A DNA stretch of 50,246 nucleotides from Rhodocyclales bacterium (GTDB lineage: Bacteria > Pseudomonadota > Gammaproteobacteria > Burkholderiales > Rhodocyclaceae), in NCBI GenBank assembly GCA_016235745.1, contig JACRJA010000064.1:1-50246 (forward strand), read 5' to 3'. The position numbers were made by a program, and so were the translations under genes. Below the pieces are notes generated by a model. It saw only the letters and a list, made by a program, of their open reading frames with translations, was not told where the DNA came from and did not search any database. Shown here one piece after another: positions 19,128-27,431 of the stretch. Positions within the stretch are counted from its first letter, which is position 1. Each line of letters begins with the position of its first letter.

Positions 19128-19997
19128 ATGAATTCCCCGCTCGGCGCCTCGCCCAACGTTCCGCGTTTCCATCGCGCGATGTCGCCGACGCAGCGTCTGG
19201 GTCTGGCGACGCTCGCCTCGGTGCTGCTCTTGGTGCTCGATCTGCGCTTCGGGGCGCTGGGGGCGGTGCGCGATGCGGTCTCGGTGGTACTGCGCCCGGT
19301 CCAGGAGGCGGCGCACTGGCCGGTGAAGCTCGCCACCAACGGGTCGATCTATTTCGCCACGCTCGCCGAGGTGCAGGCCGAGAACGCGCGTCTGCGGCGC
19401 ATCGAGCTGGAGGACCAGCTGCGCGCGGCCACCCTGGCGGCGCTGGAGGCGGAAAATGCCGAATTGCGGCGCCTGCTGGGTATGAGCAAGCGTGCCGAGC
19501 TGCGCACCATCGGCGTCGAAGTGCTCTACGATGCGCCCGATCCGTTCAGCCGGCGCCTCGTCGTCGATCGTGGGGCGAATGCCGGCGTGCGCCTGGGGCT
19601 GGCGGTGCTCGATGCCGACGGGCTCGTGGGGCAGGTGACGCGCATCCAGCCGCTGGTGTCGGAGGTGACCCTGATCACGCAGAAAGACCATGCCGTGCCG
19701 GTGATGGTGCAGCGCAACGGCGTGCGCGGCGTAGTCTATGGCTTGGGCGACGGCTATCTCGAATTGCGTCATCTGTTGCCGGAGACGGACGTGCGCCTCG
19801 ATGATCTGCTCGTCACCTCCGGACTCGACGGCCTGCTGCCGCCGGGCATCCCGGTGGCGCGCGTGGTGTCGGTGGACGCGGCGGTAGGGAGCTTCTCGCG
19901 CATCGTCGCTCGGCCGGTGTCCTTCGGGGAGCGGCGGCGCCATCTGCTGGTGATCGAGCATGTGCCTGCGAAAGAGGCCACGGTGGGAGGTCCTTGA
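19128..19997 (+). CDS. mreC: Rod shape-determining protein MreC
   Basis: A 289-residue bitopic inner-membrane protein linking MreB to PBP2. One membrane segment lies near residues 18-40 (LGLATLASVLLLVLDL). A coiled coil follows (about 75-115, AENARLRRIELEDQLRAATL). The beta-barrel domain has DRGANAGVRLGLAVLDADGL, conserved in MreC. It ends with a basic tail and overlaps mreD by one base. Confidence 0.95.
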   Translation: MNSPLGASPNVPRFHRAMSPTQRLGLATLASVLLLVLDLRFGALGAVRDAVSVVLRPVQEAAHWPVKLATNGSIYFATLAEVQAENARLRRIELEDQLRAATLAALEAENAELRRLLGMSKRAELRTIGVEVLYDAPDPFSRRLVVDRGANAGVRLGLAVLDADGLVGQVTRIQPLVSEVTLITQKDHAVPVMVQRNGVRGVVYGLGDGYLELRHLLPETDVRLDDLLVTSGLDGLLPPGIPVARVVSVDAAVGSFSRIVARPVSFGERRRHLLVIEHVPAKEATVGGP

Positions 19998-20518
19998 TGC
20001 GCGAGTCGCCCCGTCCGTCCCGCGTGCTGCAGCCGCCGCGGCCGCGCTTCATCTTGACTACGCTCGCGCTGGCGTTTTTCTGGGATCTCATCCCCAAGGG
20101 CGGCGTCTTCTGGCCCGAGATGAGCATGGCGGTGCTCACCTTTTGGGCGTTGCGCGATCCGGAGCGCGTGGGGGTGGGCACGGCCTTCGTGCTGGGGGTG
20201 ATGCTCGACGTGGGGCGTGGCGCGGCCCTGGGGCAGGAGGCGCTGGCCTTGGTGTGGGTGGTCTACCTGGCGCAGCGCCGCGCCGCGCGCATCCTCTGGT
20301 TTGGCGGGTGGGGACAGGCGTTGCTGTTGCTGCCGCTATGGCTGCTGGCGCTGGCGCTGCAGGCGGCGGTGCGTCTGGTGGCCGGCGGGGATTGGCCGGG
20401 GTGGAGCTATTTCGGCGCGGCCGTGAGCGTTGCCCTCTTGTGGCCGATGCTCAGTGCGCTGCTGCTGTGGCCGCAATGGCGCGCGGCGCGCGCCGACGGG
20501 GCCGGCCCTTTGTCCTGA
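19997..20518 (+). CDS. mreD: Rod shape-determining protein MreD
   Basis: A 173-residue inner-membrane protein with about five hydrophobic segments. It begins RVLQPPRPRFILTTLALAFF and contains LRDPERVGVGTAFVLGVMLD, matching the MreD P-x-x-x-G pattern. ATG at 19997 is preferred over TTG at 19994 because GGGAGG lies 7-13 bp upstream and the ATG overlaps the mreC stop. It works with MreC in the elongasome. Confidence 0.92.
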   Translation: MRESPRPSRVLQPPRPRFILTTLALAFFWDLIPKGGVFWPEMSMAVLTFWALRDPERVGVGTAFVLGVMLDVGRGAALGQEALALVWVVYLAQRRAARILWFGGWGQALLLLPLWLLALALQAAVRLVAGGDWPGWSYFGAAVSVALLWPMLSALLLWPQWRAARADGAGPLS

Positions 20519-20531
20519 GAGACGCAGACGC

Positions 20532-22403
20532 ATGGCCAAGAGCATGCTCGAGGATGGATCGGAGATTGTCCGGACGCGCCGCCGTTTGTGGTGGCTGGTG
20601 GCCGCCATCCTTGCCGGTTTCGCCCTCTTGCTCGGTCGCATGTACCAGCTGCAGGTGGGCGAGCACGAACGTTTCCGCACGCTGGCCGACGACAACCGCC
20701 AGGCTTTCGTGCCGATCCCCCCGCATCGCGGCCAGATCTTCGATGCCCGCGGCGAGCCGCTCGCGCGCAACGTCCGCAGCTATACCCTGGAGATCGATCC
20801 AGCTCAGGTGAAGGATCTCGAGGGCACGATCGAGCGCCTTTCCGCATTGGTGCGCATCGAGGAGGGCGATCGCAAGCGTTTCCTGCGTCAGATGCGGGAC
20901 CAGCGCGGTTTGGGCAGCATCGCCATCCGCCAGCATCTCACGGACGAGGAAGTGGCGCGCTTCGTGGCTTGGAAGTTCGCTTTTCCGGGCGTCGAGGTGC
21001 AGGCGCGGCTCTTTCGCGAGTATCCGCAGGGCGAAGCGACGGCGCACGTGGTCGGCTATCTGGGACGCATCAACGAGCAGGATCTGGAGCGGCTCGAGAC
21101 CGAGGGGCTCAGCGGAGCCTATCGCGGGACCGACTACATCGGCAAGGAGGGCGTGGAAGCTGCGTATGAGCGGCTGCTGCACGGGGCCCCGGGATGGGAG
21201 CTGTTGGAGGTGAATGCGGCGGGGCGGGCGGTGCGTCGGCTCGATCGGCGTGAGGCGGTGAGCGGCAAGGATCTGGTCTTGACGATCGATGCGGGCTTGC
21301 AGCGCTTCGCGCTCGATGCCTTCGCCGGGCGGCGCGGAGCGTTCGTCGCGCTCGACCCGCGCGACGGGTCGGTGATCGCCATGGTTTCCTCCCCTTCCTT
21401 CGATCCCCGTCTCTTTCTCGATGGCTTGACGCAGGCCGACTGGGAGCGGCTCGCTCTGAGCGAGGATCGGCCGCTCTTCAACCGCGCCTTGCGTGGCACC
21501 TACCCGCCTGGTTCGACCTTCAAACCCTTCATGGCCATGCTCGGGCTTGCCTCGGGCAAGCGCCAGCCAGGGCAGCGGTTCGACCGGCAAGGCATGTTCG
21601 AGTATTCCGGAGTCAGGCTGTACGACAAGAAGAGCAATTGCCAGAGCGGGGTCGATCTGCACCGGGCGCTCACCTTTTCCTGCAACGTCTATTTCTATAC
21701 GCTGGGTAACGAGCTGGGAATCGATGCCATCAGTGCCTTCATGGGCAAACTGGGGTTTGGCCAGCGCACCGGCATCGACCTGCCCAACGAGGCGCCCGGC
21801 GTGCTGCCTTCGCGCGAATGGAAACGGCAGCGGTTCAAGAAGGCGAGCCAGCAGCAGTGGTTCGGCGGCGAGACGCTGTCGACCTCCATCGGTCAGGGCT
21901 ACAATGCCTATACGCCCTTGAAGATGGCGCACGCCTTGAGCATCCTCGTCAATGGCGGCGTGATCCGCAAGCCGCACGTGCTGGCGGCCACGCTCGATCC
22001 CGTCACGGGCGAGCGTATACCGGTTGCCGCAGAGGTGAGCGGTTTCGTCAAGCTCGATCCGGCGCACGTCGATGCCGCGCTGCGGGCGATGGTCGACGGC
22101 GCGCGCATCGGCACCTCGGCCCGCGCCTTTGCCGGCGCGGCCTATTCGGTGGGCGGAAAGACCGGCACGGCGCAAGTATTCTCTTTGCAAGGGCGCAAGT
22201 ATGACCCCGATGCCACTGATGAGGATCTGCGCGACCATTCGTGGTACATCGCCTTCGCCCCGGCGGAGCAACCCCGTATCGTCGCGGCGATCCTCGTGGA
22301 AAACGGCGGACCCGGGGGAAAAACGGCGGCTCCCTTGATGCGCCAGATCTTCGATTATTATTTCTCTTCCCGTGAGGGAACCGGAGAGGGTGGCGGGCAA
22401 TGA
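20532..22403 (+). CDS. mrdA: Penicillin-binding protein 2 (elongasome transpeptidase)
   Basis: A 623-residue class B PBP that crosslinks peptidoglycan during elongation. One N-terminal membrane anchor (about 20-36) is followed by the pedestal domain. The transpeptidase motifs are Ser328-x-x-Lys331 (GSTFKPF), Ser383-Cys-Asn385 and Lys543-Thr-Gly (GGKTGTAQV). ATG at 20532 gives the normal cytoplasmic tail; an upstream extension of the frame lies in mreD. The stop overlaps rodA by 4 bp. Confidence 0.95.
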   Translation: MAKSMLEDGSEIVRTRRRLWWLVAAILAGFALLLGRMYQLQVGEHERFRTLADDNRQAFVPIPPHRGQIFDARGEPLARNVRSYTLEIDPAQVKDLEGTIERLSALVRIEEGDRKRFLRQMRDQRGLGSIAIRQHLTDEEVARFVAWKFAFPGVEVQARLFREYPQGEATAHVVGYLGRINEQDLERLETEGLSGAYRGTDYIGKEGVEAAYERLLHGAPGWELLEVNAAGRAVRRLDRREAVSGKDLVLTIDAGLQRFALDAFAGRRGAFVALDPRDGSVIAMVSSPSFDPRLFLDGLTQADWERLALSEDRPLFNRALRGTYPPGSTFKPFMAMLGLASGKRQPGQRFDRQGMFEYSGVRLYDKKSNCQSGVDLHRALTFSCNVYFYTLGNELGIDAISAFMGKLGFGQRTGIDLPNEAPGVLPSREWKRQRFKKASQQQWFGGETLSTSIGQGYNAYTPLKMAHALSILVNGGVIRKPHVLAATLDPVTGERIPVAAEVSGFVKLDPAHVDAALRAMVDGARIGTSARAFAGAAYSVGGKTGTAQVFSLQGRKYDPDATDEDLRDHSWYIAFAPAEQPRIVAAILVENGGPGGKTAAPLMRQIFDYYFSSREGTGEGGGQ

Positions 22404-23560
22404 AGCTCATGCCGTGGCTCGCTGTGCTGAAACCCATAGGACGGCCTTGGGACCCCCCGCTCATCGCTTGTGTACTGCTGTTCTTCGCCGGCGGGCAGCT
22501 GGTGCTGATGAGCGCTTCCCCTGAGCGGGTCGATGCGCTCTGGCTGCACCAGATCCTGGCGCTCATGGCGCTGTTGGCGGCAGCCCAGGTGCCGTTTCGC
22601 TGGTGGTTTCGTCTGGCCCTGCCGCTGTATCTGGTGGGGGTGCTGCTGTTGGCGGCGGTACTGCTCTTCGGCGACACGGCCAAGGGGGCGACGCGCTGGC
22701 TCGATCTGGGCCTGGTTCGTATCCAGCCCTCCGAGCTGATGAAGCTCGCGGCGCCGCTCATGCTGGCATGGTACTTTTCCCTACGACGCCAGTCGCTTGC
22801 CTGGTGGGATCACGCCGTGGCCTTCGGGCTGCTCGCGATCCCCGCCGCGCTGATCCTGAAACAGCCCGATCTGGGCACGACCATCCTGGTGGTGGCCGCG
22901 GGCGGCTTCGTCGTGTTCTTCGCCGGGCTGTCGTGGCGGCTCATCGTGCCTTTCGTGCTGGCGGTGGCGATCGGCGTGGGGGCGCTGCTCGCGCAGGGCG
23001 ATCGCTGGTGTCAGCCGGACGTGGTCTGGCCCATGTTGCACGATTACCAAAAACAGCGCGTGTGCACGCTGCTCGATCCGGAGCGCGATCCCTTGGGCAA
23101 GGGATTCCATACCATCCAGGCGGCGATCGCCATCGGCTCGGGGGGCGTATGGGGCAAGGGATGGCGTGAGGGAACGCAGTCGCAGCTCTCCTTCGTGCCG
23201 GAGCGCCATACCGACTTCATCTTCGCGGTGCTCGCCGAGGAGTTCGGTTTCTTCGGCGCGGCAGCATTGCTGGCGGCCTACGCGCTGCTGCTGCTGCGCG
23301 GCGCCTGGCTCGCCGCCCGCAGCCCGACCTGGGCCGGGATGCTGGTGGGAGGAGCGGTGGTCGGAACCACCTTCATCTACGCGTTCGTGAACGTAGCGAT
23401 GGTGAGCGGCATGTTGCCGGTAGTGGGCGTGCCCTTGCCGTTCATCAGCTACGGTGGAACGGCCTTGGTGACGCTGGCTACCGGCCTGGGCTTGCTTTTG
23501 AGCACGGCGGCCAGAGAATCTCCTGGAAGCACTTTGTCCGGCTGGCGGAGGGTGAGATGA
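22400..23560 (+). CDS. rodA: Peptidoglycan glycosyltransferase RodA (SEDS)
   Basis: A 386-residue polytopic SEDS polymerase that extends glycan strands with PBP2. It has about ten hydrophobic segments. The landmark motifs are GATRWLDLGLVRIQPSELMK, KQPDLGTT, SQLSFVPERHTDFIFAVLAE with the functional Glu/His loop, and LPFISYGGTALVT near the C-terminus. It overlaps mrdA and rlpA by 4 bp each, so the three are coupled. Confidence 0.95.
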   Translation: MKLMPWLAVLKPIGRPWDPPLIACVLLFFAGGQLVLMSASPERVDALWLHQILALMALLAAAQVPFRWWFRLALPLYLVGVLLLAAVLLFGDTAKGATRWLDLGLVRIQPSELMKLAAPLMLAWYFSLRRQSLAWWDHAVAFGLLAIPAALILKQPDLGTTILVVAAGGFVVFFAGLSWRLIVPFVLAVAIGVGALLAQGDRWCQPDVVWPMLHDYQKQRVCTLLDPERDPLGKGFHTIQAAIAIGSGGVWGKGWREGTQSQLSFVPERHTDFIFAVLAEEFGFFGAAALLAAYALLLLRGAWLAARSPTWAGMLVGGAVVGTTFIYAFVNVAMVSGMLPVVGVPLPFISYGGTALVTLATGLGLLLSTAARESPGSTLSGWRRVR

Positions 23561-24588
23561 GACGCGGAGCGAGGTGGGAAGTGACCGGTGTGCTTGCTCT
23601 CGTCGCCTTGAGTTTGGCGGCCTGTGCGTCACCGCGTACGAAAGGCACGGCGTTCATGCAGGCCGGGGGGCGCAGCGCCGTGGCCGCGGGCGAGGAACCG
23701 ATTCCGCGCGTCGAACCCTTACGTCCGGCCAATGCGCGCTCCTATACCGTGCTCGGCCGCACCTACTTTCCCATGACGGATTTTGCGCCATACCGCGAGA
23801 TCGGTCTGGCTTCGTGGTACGGCCGGCAGTTCCATGGTCAGCCGACGGCCACCGGCGAGACCTACGACATGTATTCCTTCACCGCCGCACACAAGACGCT
23901 TCCCCTTCCCAGCTACGCGCGCGTGACTAACCTTGCCAACGGCCGGCAGGTGATCGTGCGGGTGAACGATCGGGGTCCTTTCGTCTCCGAGAGGCTCATC
24001 GACCTGTCGTTCGCGGCGGCCGACCGCCTGGGATTCGCCAACCAAGGGACGACACAGGTAGAAGTAGAGCTGATCCTGCCGGAAGAGATCCGCCTGGCCG
24101 AGGCACGCGGCGAGCCGATCCGCGCCCGTGGCGCCGAGGGCAGGTCGACGCTGGCGCGCGCGACGCCCGCCCCGGTGGCGGCGCCAGAGCGCCCGGGGCC
24201 GGCAACGGAAACCGCCCCGGCCGCCGTGCCGTCTGCAGTAGCCACGGCCAGCGCGCCGGCGAACGAGGCGAGGGCCGTAGAGGCACTGGCCGTCCCGACG
24301 GAAGCGGCGATCGCGTCAGTCCCGCTTGCGCCCGCTGCCAGCGAACGCACGGTTCCGGCCCCCGGCTATTACTTGCAGCTGGGAGCCTTCGCCCAGGCCG
24401 ACAACGCCGATTCCTTCCGGCGGCACGCGGCGACGATGCTGCCGGAAGTCGATCTGCACGTGGTCGCCGCCCTGGACAAAGTCCGGGTCTGGGCTGGACC
24501 TTTTTCCGACGAGGCGGCGGCGCGCGCGGCGGCGCGCATCGTCACGGCGCGCCTGGGCGGTAGCGCCTTTGTGGTGACCGCCCCCTGA
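23557..24588 (+). CDS. rlpA: Septal ring lytic transglycosylase / rare lipoprotein A RlpA
   Basis: A 343-residue outer-membrane lipoprotein that cleaves denuded glycan. The lipobox is L20-A-A-C23. The double-psi beta-barrel domain (about 85-175) has GLASWYGRQFHGQPTATGE, AAHKTLPL and the catalytic-type VRVNDRGPF with Asp. An Ala/Pro-rich linker (185-265) leads to a C-terminal SPOR domain (YYLQLGAFAQADNADSF to the end) for septal glycan binding. It overlaps rodA by 4 bp. Confidence 0.93.
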   Translation: MRRGARWEVTGVLALVALSLAACASPRTKGTAFMQAGGRSAVAAGEEPIPRVEPLRPANARSYTVLGRTYFPMTDFAPYREIGLASWYGRQFHGQPTATGETYDMYSFTAAHKTLPLPSYARVTNLANGRQVIVRVNDRGPFVSERLIDLSFAAADRLGFANQGTTQVEVELILPEEIRLAEARGEPIRARGAEGRSTLARATPAPVAAPERPGPATETAPAAVPSAVATASAPANEARAVEALAVPTEAAIASVPLAPAASERTVPAPGYYLQLGAFAQADNADSFRRHAATMLPEVDLHVVAALDKVRVWAGPFSDEAAARAAARIVTARLGGSAFVVTAP

Positions 24589-24607
24589 AGCGTCGCGGCG
24601 CGCGGCG

Positions 24608-24613
24608 TATAAT
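24608..24613 (+). promoter_or_regulatory. -10 element in front of dacC
   Basis: A perfect TATAAT lies 35 bp before the GTG start of the D-alanyl-D-alanine carboxypeptidase gene. No convincing -35 is visible at 16-18 bp upstream. It suggests an internal promoter that adds transcription of dacC-lipB-lipA to read-through from the mre operon. Transcription from here would exclude an ATG start at 24612. Confidence 0.45.
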
Positions 24614-24647
24614 GGGCTGCTTCGTGGTGTCCTTCAGGAGTTGGAGC

Positions 24648-25790
24648 GTGAGGTTTCCCCGGACGATTCAGGCTTTGTGTGCGTTCTTTCTGCTGTGTTG
24701 GGTCGCAGCGGCGCAGGCGGTGGTGCCACCCATCACCCTCGATGCCCGGCAGTGGGTGCTGATCGACGCGCGCAGCGGCGAAGTGCTCGCCGCCAAAGAT
24801 GCCGACCAGCCGGCCGAACCGGCCTCCATCACCAAGCTCATGACCGCTTACCTCGTCTTCGGCGCGCTGCGCGACGGACGGCTGCGGCTCGAGCAAACGA
24901 TCCCCGTTTCGACCACCGCGTGGAAGATGGGCGGTTCGCGCATGTTCATCGACCCCAAGATGGCCCCCACGGTGGAGCAGCTGCTGCGCGGCATGATCAT
25001 CCAGTCGGGCAACGACGCTTCCGTCGCCCTGGCCGAGGCGCTCGCTGGCAGCGAGGAGGCCTTCACCGCCCTCATGAACGAAGCGGCGAAGAAACTCGGC
25101 ATGAAAAACTCCCACTTCATGAACGCGACCGGGATGCCCGATCCGCAACACTACATGAGCGCGCACGATATCGCGCTGCTCGCGCGCGCCCTCATCGAAG
25201 AGTTTCCCCAGTTCTACAAGATCTACTCGGAAAAGGAATACGTCTTCAATGGCATCCGCCAGCCCAACCGCAACCGCCTGCTGTGGCTCGATCCCAGCGT
25301 GGATGGCATTAAAACCGGGCACACCGCCAGCGCCGGCTACTGTCTGGCCTCTTCGGCCCAACGCGAGGGGCGCCGGCTCATCGCCGTGGTGCTGGGGGCG
25401 CCCTCCGACGAGGTGCGGGTGCAGGAGTCGCTGAAGCTGCTCAATTACGGTTTCCAGTTCTTCGACGCCGTCAAGCTCTACGACGCCAACCAGACGGTGG
25501 CCACGCTGCGCGTGTGGAAAGGCGAGAAGAAGGAAGTGCCCGTGGGCTTTACCTCCGACGTGGTGCTGACCCTGCCGCGCGAAGACGCCAAGCACGCCCA
25601 GGCGCGCTTCGTCGGCGAGGAGCCGCTCTTGGCGCCGGTGAGCAAGGGGCAGCCCGTGGGGCGGGTGGAAGTGACCGTAGACGGCAAACCGCTCACCACG
25701 CTCACCGCCGTGGCGCTGGAAGACGTGCCGCCGGCGGGCTGGTTCGGCCGCGCCTGGGATGCGCTGGTGCTGTGGTTCAAGCGTTGGTGA
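24648..25790 (+). CDS. dacC: Serine-type D-Ala-D-Ala carboxypeptidase (PBP5/6 family)
   Basis: A periplasmic, membrane-tethered DD-carboxypeptidase trimming pentapeptides; 380 residues from the GTG at 24648. That start follows AGGAG by 7 bp and gives a compact signal peptide (hydrophobic [15 protein letters not shown]). An earlier in-frame ATG at 24612 falls inside the -10 box. The motifs are Ser60-x-x-Lys63 (SITK), Ser120-Gly-Asn122 and Lys222-Thr-Gly. The PBP5-type C-terminal beta domain ends in an amphipathic anchor ([16 protein letters not shown]). dacA is an equally valid name. It overlaps lipB by 3-4 bp. Confidence 0.93.
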   Translation: MRFPRTIQALCAFFLLCWVAAAQAVVPPITLDARQWVLIDARSGEVLAAKDADQPAEPASITKLMTAYLVFGALRDGRLRLEQTIPVSTTAWKMGGSRMFIDPKMAPTVEQLLRGMIIQSGNDASVALAEALAGSEEAFTALMNEAAKKLGMKNSHFMNATGMPDPQHYMSAHDIALLARALIEEFPQFYKIYSEKEYVFNGIRQPNRNRLLWLDPSVDGIKTGHTASAGYCLASSAQREGRRLIAVVLGAPSDEVRVQESLKLLNYGFQFFDAVKLYDANQTVATLRVWKGEKKEVPVGFTSDVVLTLPREDAKHAQARFVGEEPLLAPVSKGQPVGRVEVTVDGKPLTTLTAVALEDVPPAGWFGRAWDALVLWFKRW

Positions 25791-26452
25791 GCGCCACGTC
25801 GGTGTATTGGCTCGGTCGCCGGCCCTACGAGCCGGTGTGGCGCGCCATGCAGCGCGCCGCCGCCGCGCGGGGGGGCGAGGCCGTCGACCGGCTATGGTGC
25901 CTCGAACACGAGCCCGTTTATACCCTGGGGCTTGCCGGACGTCCCGAGCATCTGCTGCCGCAGGGGCGGGACTCGGGCATTGCGGTGGTGCACGTCGACC
26001 GCGGCGGGCAGATCACCTACCACGGCCCGGGCCAGCTCATCGTCTATTTTTTGCTCGACCTGCGCCGCCGCGGCTTGGGCGTGCGCGCCCTGGTGCACCA
26101 CATCGAGCAAAGCGTGATCGACCTGCTCGCCGTCGGTGGCCTGCACGGCGAGCGGCGCGAGGGGGCGCCCGGCGTCTATCTTGCCGGCGCCAAGATCGCT
26201 GCCTTGGGGCTGCGGGTGAAGAATGGCTGCACCTACCACGGGCTCTCGCTCAACGTAGACCTCGATCTTGCGCCGTTTGCCGGCATCAACCCCTGCGGCT
26301 ATGCCGGGCTTGCTGCCACCCGCTTGCGCGATCACGGCATCGATTGGAGCGTGCGCGAGACCGCCGAGCGGCTGTGCGATGCGATGCAGGGCTGGCTCGG
26401 GCCACTCGTTTGGTGCCCGGACCCCGACCCCTGGGCCCCGCCCTCTTCCTGA
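25787..26452 (+). CDS. lipB: Octanoyl-[acyl-carrier-protein]-protein N-octanoyltransferase LipB
   Basis: Transfers octanoyl from ACP to lipoyl domains; 221 residues from GTG at 25787, which overlaps the dacC stop (GTGA). Conserved features are [16 protein letters not shown], the catalytic Lys136 in [11 protein letters not shown] and Cys170 in GINPCGYAG. It precedes lipA by 12 bp; the two enzymes act in sequence in lipoate assembly. Upstream open frame lies within dacC and is not coding. Confidence 0.94.
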   Translation: MSATSVYWLGRRPYEPVWRAMQRAAAARGGEAVDRLWCLEHEPVYTLGLAGRPEHLLPQGRDSGIAVVHVDRGGQITYHGPGQLIVYFLLDLRRRGLGVRALVHHIEQSVIDLLAVGGLHGERREGAPGVYLAGAKIAALGLRVKNGCTYHGLSLNVDLDLAPFAGINPCGYAGLAATRLRDHGIDWSVRETAERLCDAMQGWLGPLVWCPDPDPWAPPSS

Positions 26453-26464
26453 AAGGAGCCGATC

Positions 26465-27421
26465 ATGGACCGACCCGTCGATGCGCCCGAGAAAGCCCGC
26501 GGCGCCCAGAAAACCGCCCGCATCCCGATCAAGATCGTGCCCAAGGCGCCGTTGCCCAAACCCGACTGGATCCGCGTGCGCCTGGCCGGCGGTGAAGAGG
26601 CCGAGCGTTTCCAGCACATCAAGGCCACTTTGCGCGCGCACCGGCTGCACACCGTGTGTGAAGAAGCCTCCTGCCCCAACATCCACGAGTGCTTCGGCAA
26701 GGGCACTGCCACCTTCATGATCCTGGGCGATGTCTGCACCCGCCGCTGCCCCTTCTGCGACGTGGCCCACGGCAAGCCGCTGCCGCCCGATCCGGCCGAA
26801 CCCGAGCACCTGGCGCGCACGGTAGCGGCCATGCGCCTGCGCTACGTGGTCATCACCAGCGTCGACCGCGACGACCTGCGCGACGGCGGCGCGGCGCACT
26901 TCGCCGCCTGCATCCGCGCCGTGCGCGAGCACTCGCCTTTCACCCGCATCGAAGTGCTGGTACCGGACTTCCGCGGCCGGCTGGAGGCGGCGCTGGAAGC
27001 CTTCGCCCACGATCTACCCGACGTGATGAACCACAATTTGGAGACTGTGCCCCGGCTCTACCGCCAGGCGCGGCCGGGGGCCGATTATGCCCATTCCTTG
27101 CGGCTGTTGGCGGAATTCAAGGCCCGCCACCCTGAGGTGGCGACCAAGTCCGGCCTGATGGTGGGGCTGGGCGAGACCGACGAGGAGATCGTGCAGGTGA
27201 TGCGCGACCTGCGCGCGCACGGCTGCGACATGCTCACCATCGGCCAGTACCTGCAGCCTTCGTCCGGGCACTTGCCGGTGGAGCGCTACGTGCCGCCCGA
27301 GACCTTCGCCGCGTTCGAGCGCGAGGCGCTCGCTCTGGGATTCCGGCACGCCGCCTGCGGACCGCTCGTGCGCTCCTCCTACTGGGCCGACCGCCAGGCG
27401 CAGGAAGCGGGCGTGGCCTGA
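26465..27421 (+). CDS. lipA: Lipoyl synthase LipA
   Basis: A 318-residue radical SAM enzyme inserting two sulfurs into octanoyl groups. The auxiliary cluster ligands are Cys65, Cys70 and Cys76 (C-x4-C-x5-C). The radical SAM cluster is Cys91, Cys95 and Cys98 (CTRRCPFC). The C-terminal RSSY motif supplies the serine ligand of the auxiliary cluster. AAAGGAG sits before the ATG. Ordered directly after lipB. Confidence 0.96.
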   Translation: MDRPVDAPEKARGAQKTARIPIKIVPKAPLPKPDWIRVRLAGGEEAERFQHIKATLRAHRLHTVCEEASCPNIHECFGKGTATFMILGDVCTRRCPFCDVAHGKPLPPDPAEPEHLARTVAAMRLRYVVITSVDRDDLRDGGAAHFAACIRAVREHSPFTRIEVLVPDFRGRLEAALEAFAHDLPDVMNHNLETVPRLYRQARPGADYAHSLRLLAEFKARHPEVATKSGLMVGLGETDEEIVQVMRDLRAHGCDMLTIGQYLQPSSGHLPVERYVPPETFAAFEREALALGFRHAACGPLVRSSYWADRQAQEAGVA

Positions 27422-27431
27422 CCCGGCGCGT

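Noticed and set aside
20451-22400. 649-residue frame antisense to mrdA
   Set aside because: It mirrors mrdA almost exactly, has no ribosome site or domain motif and has shadow-type composition.
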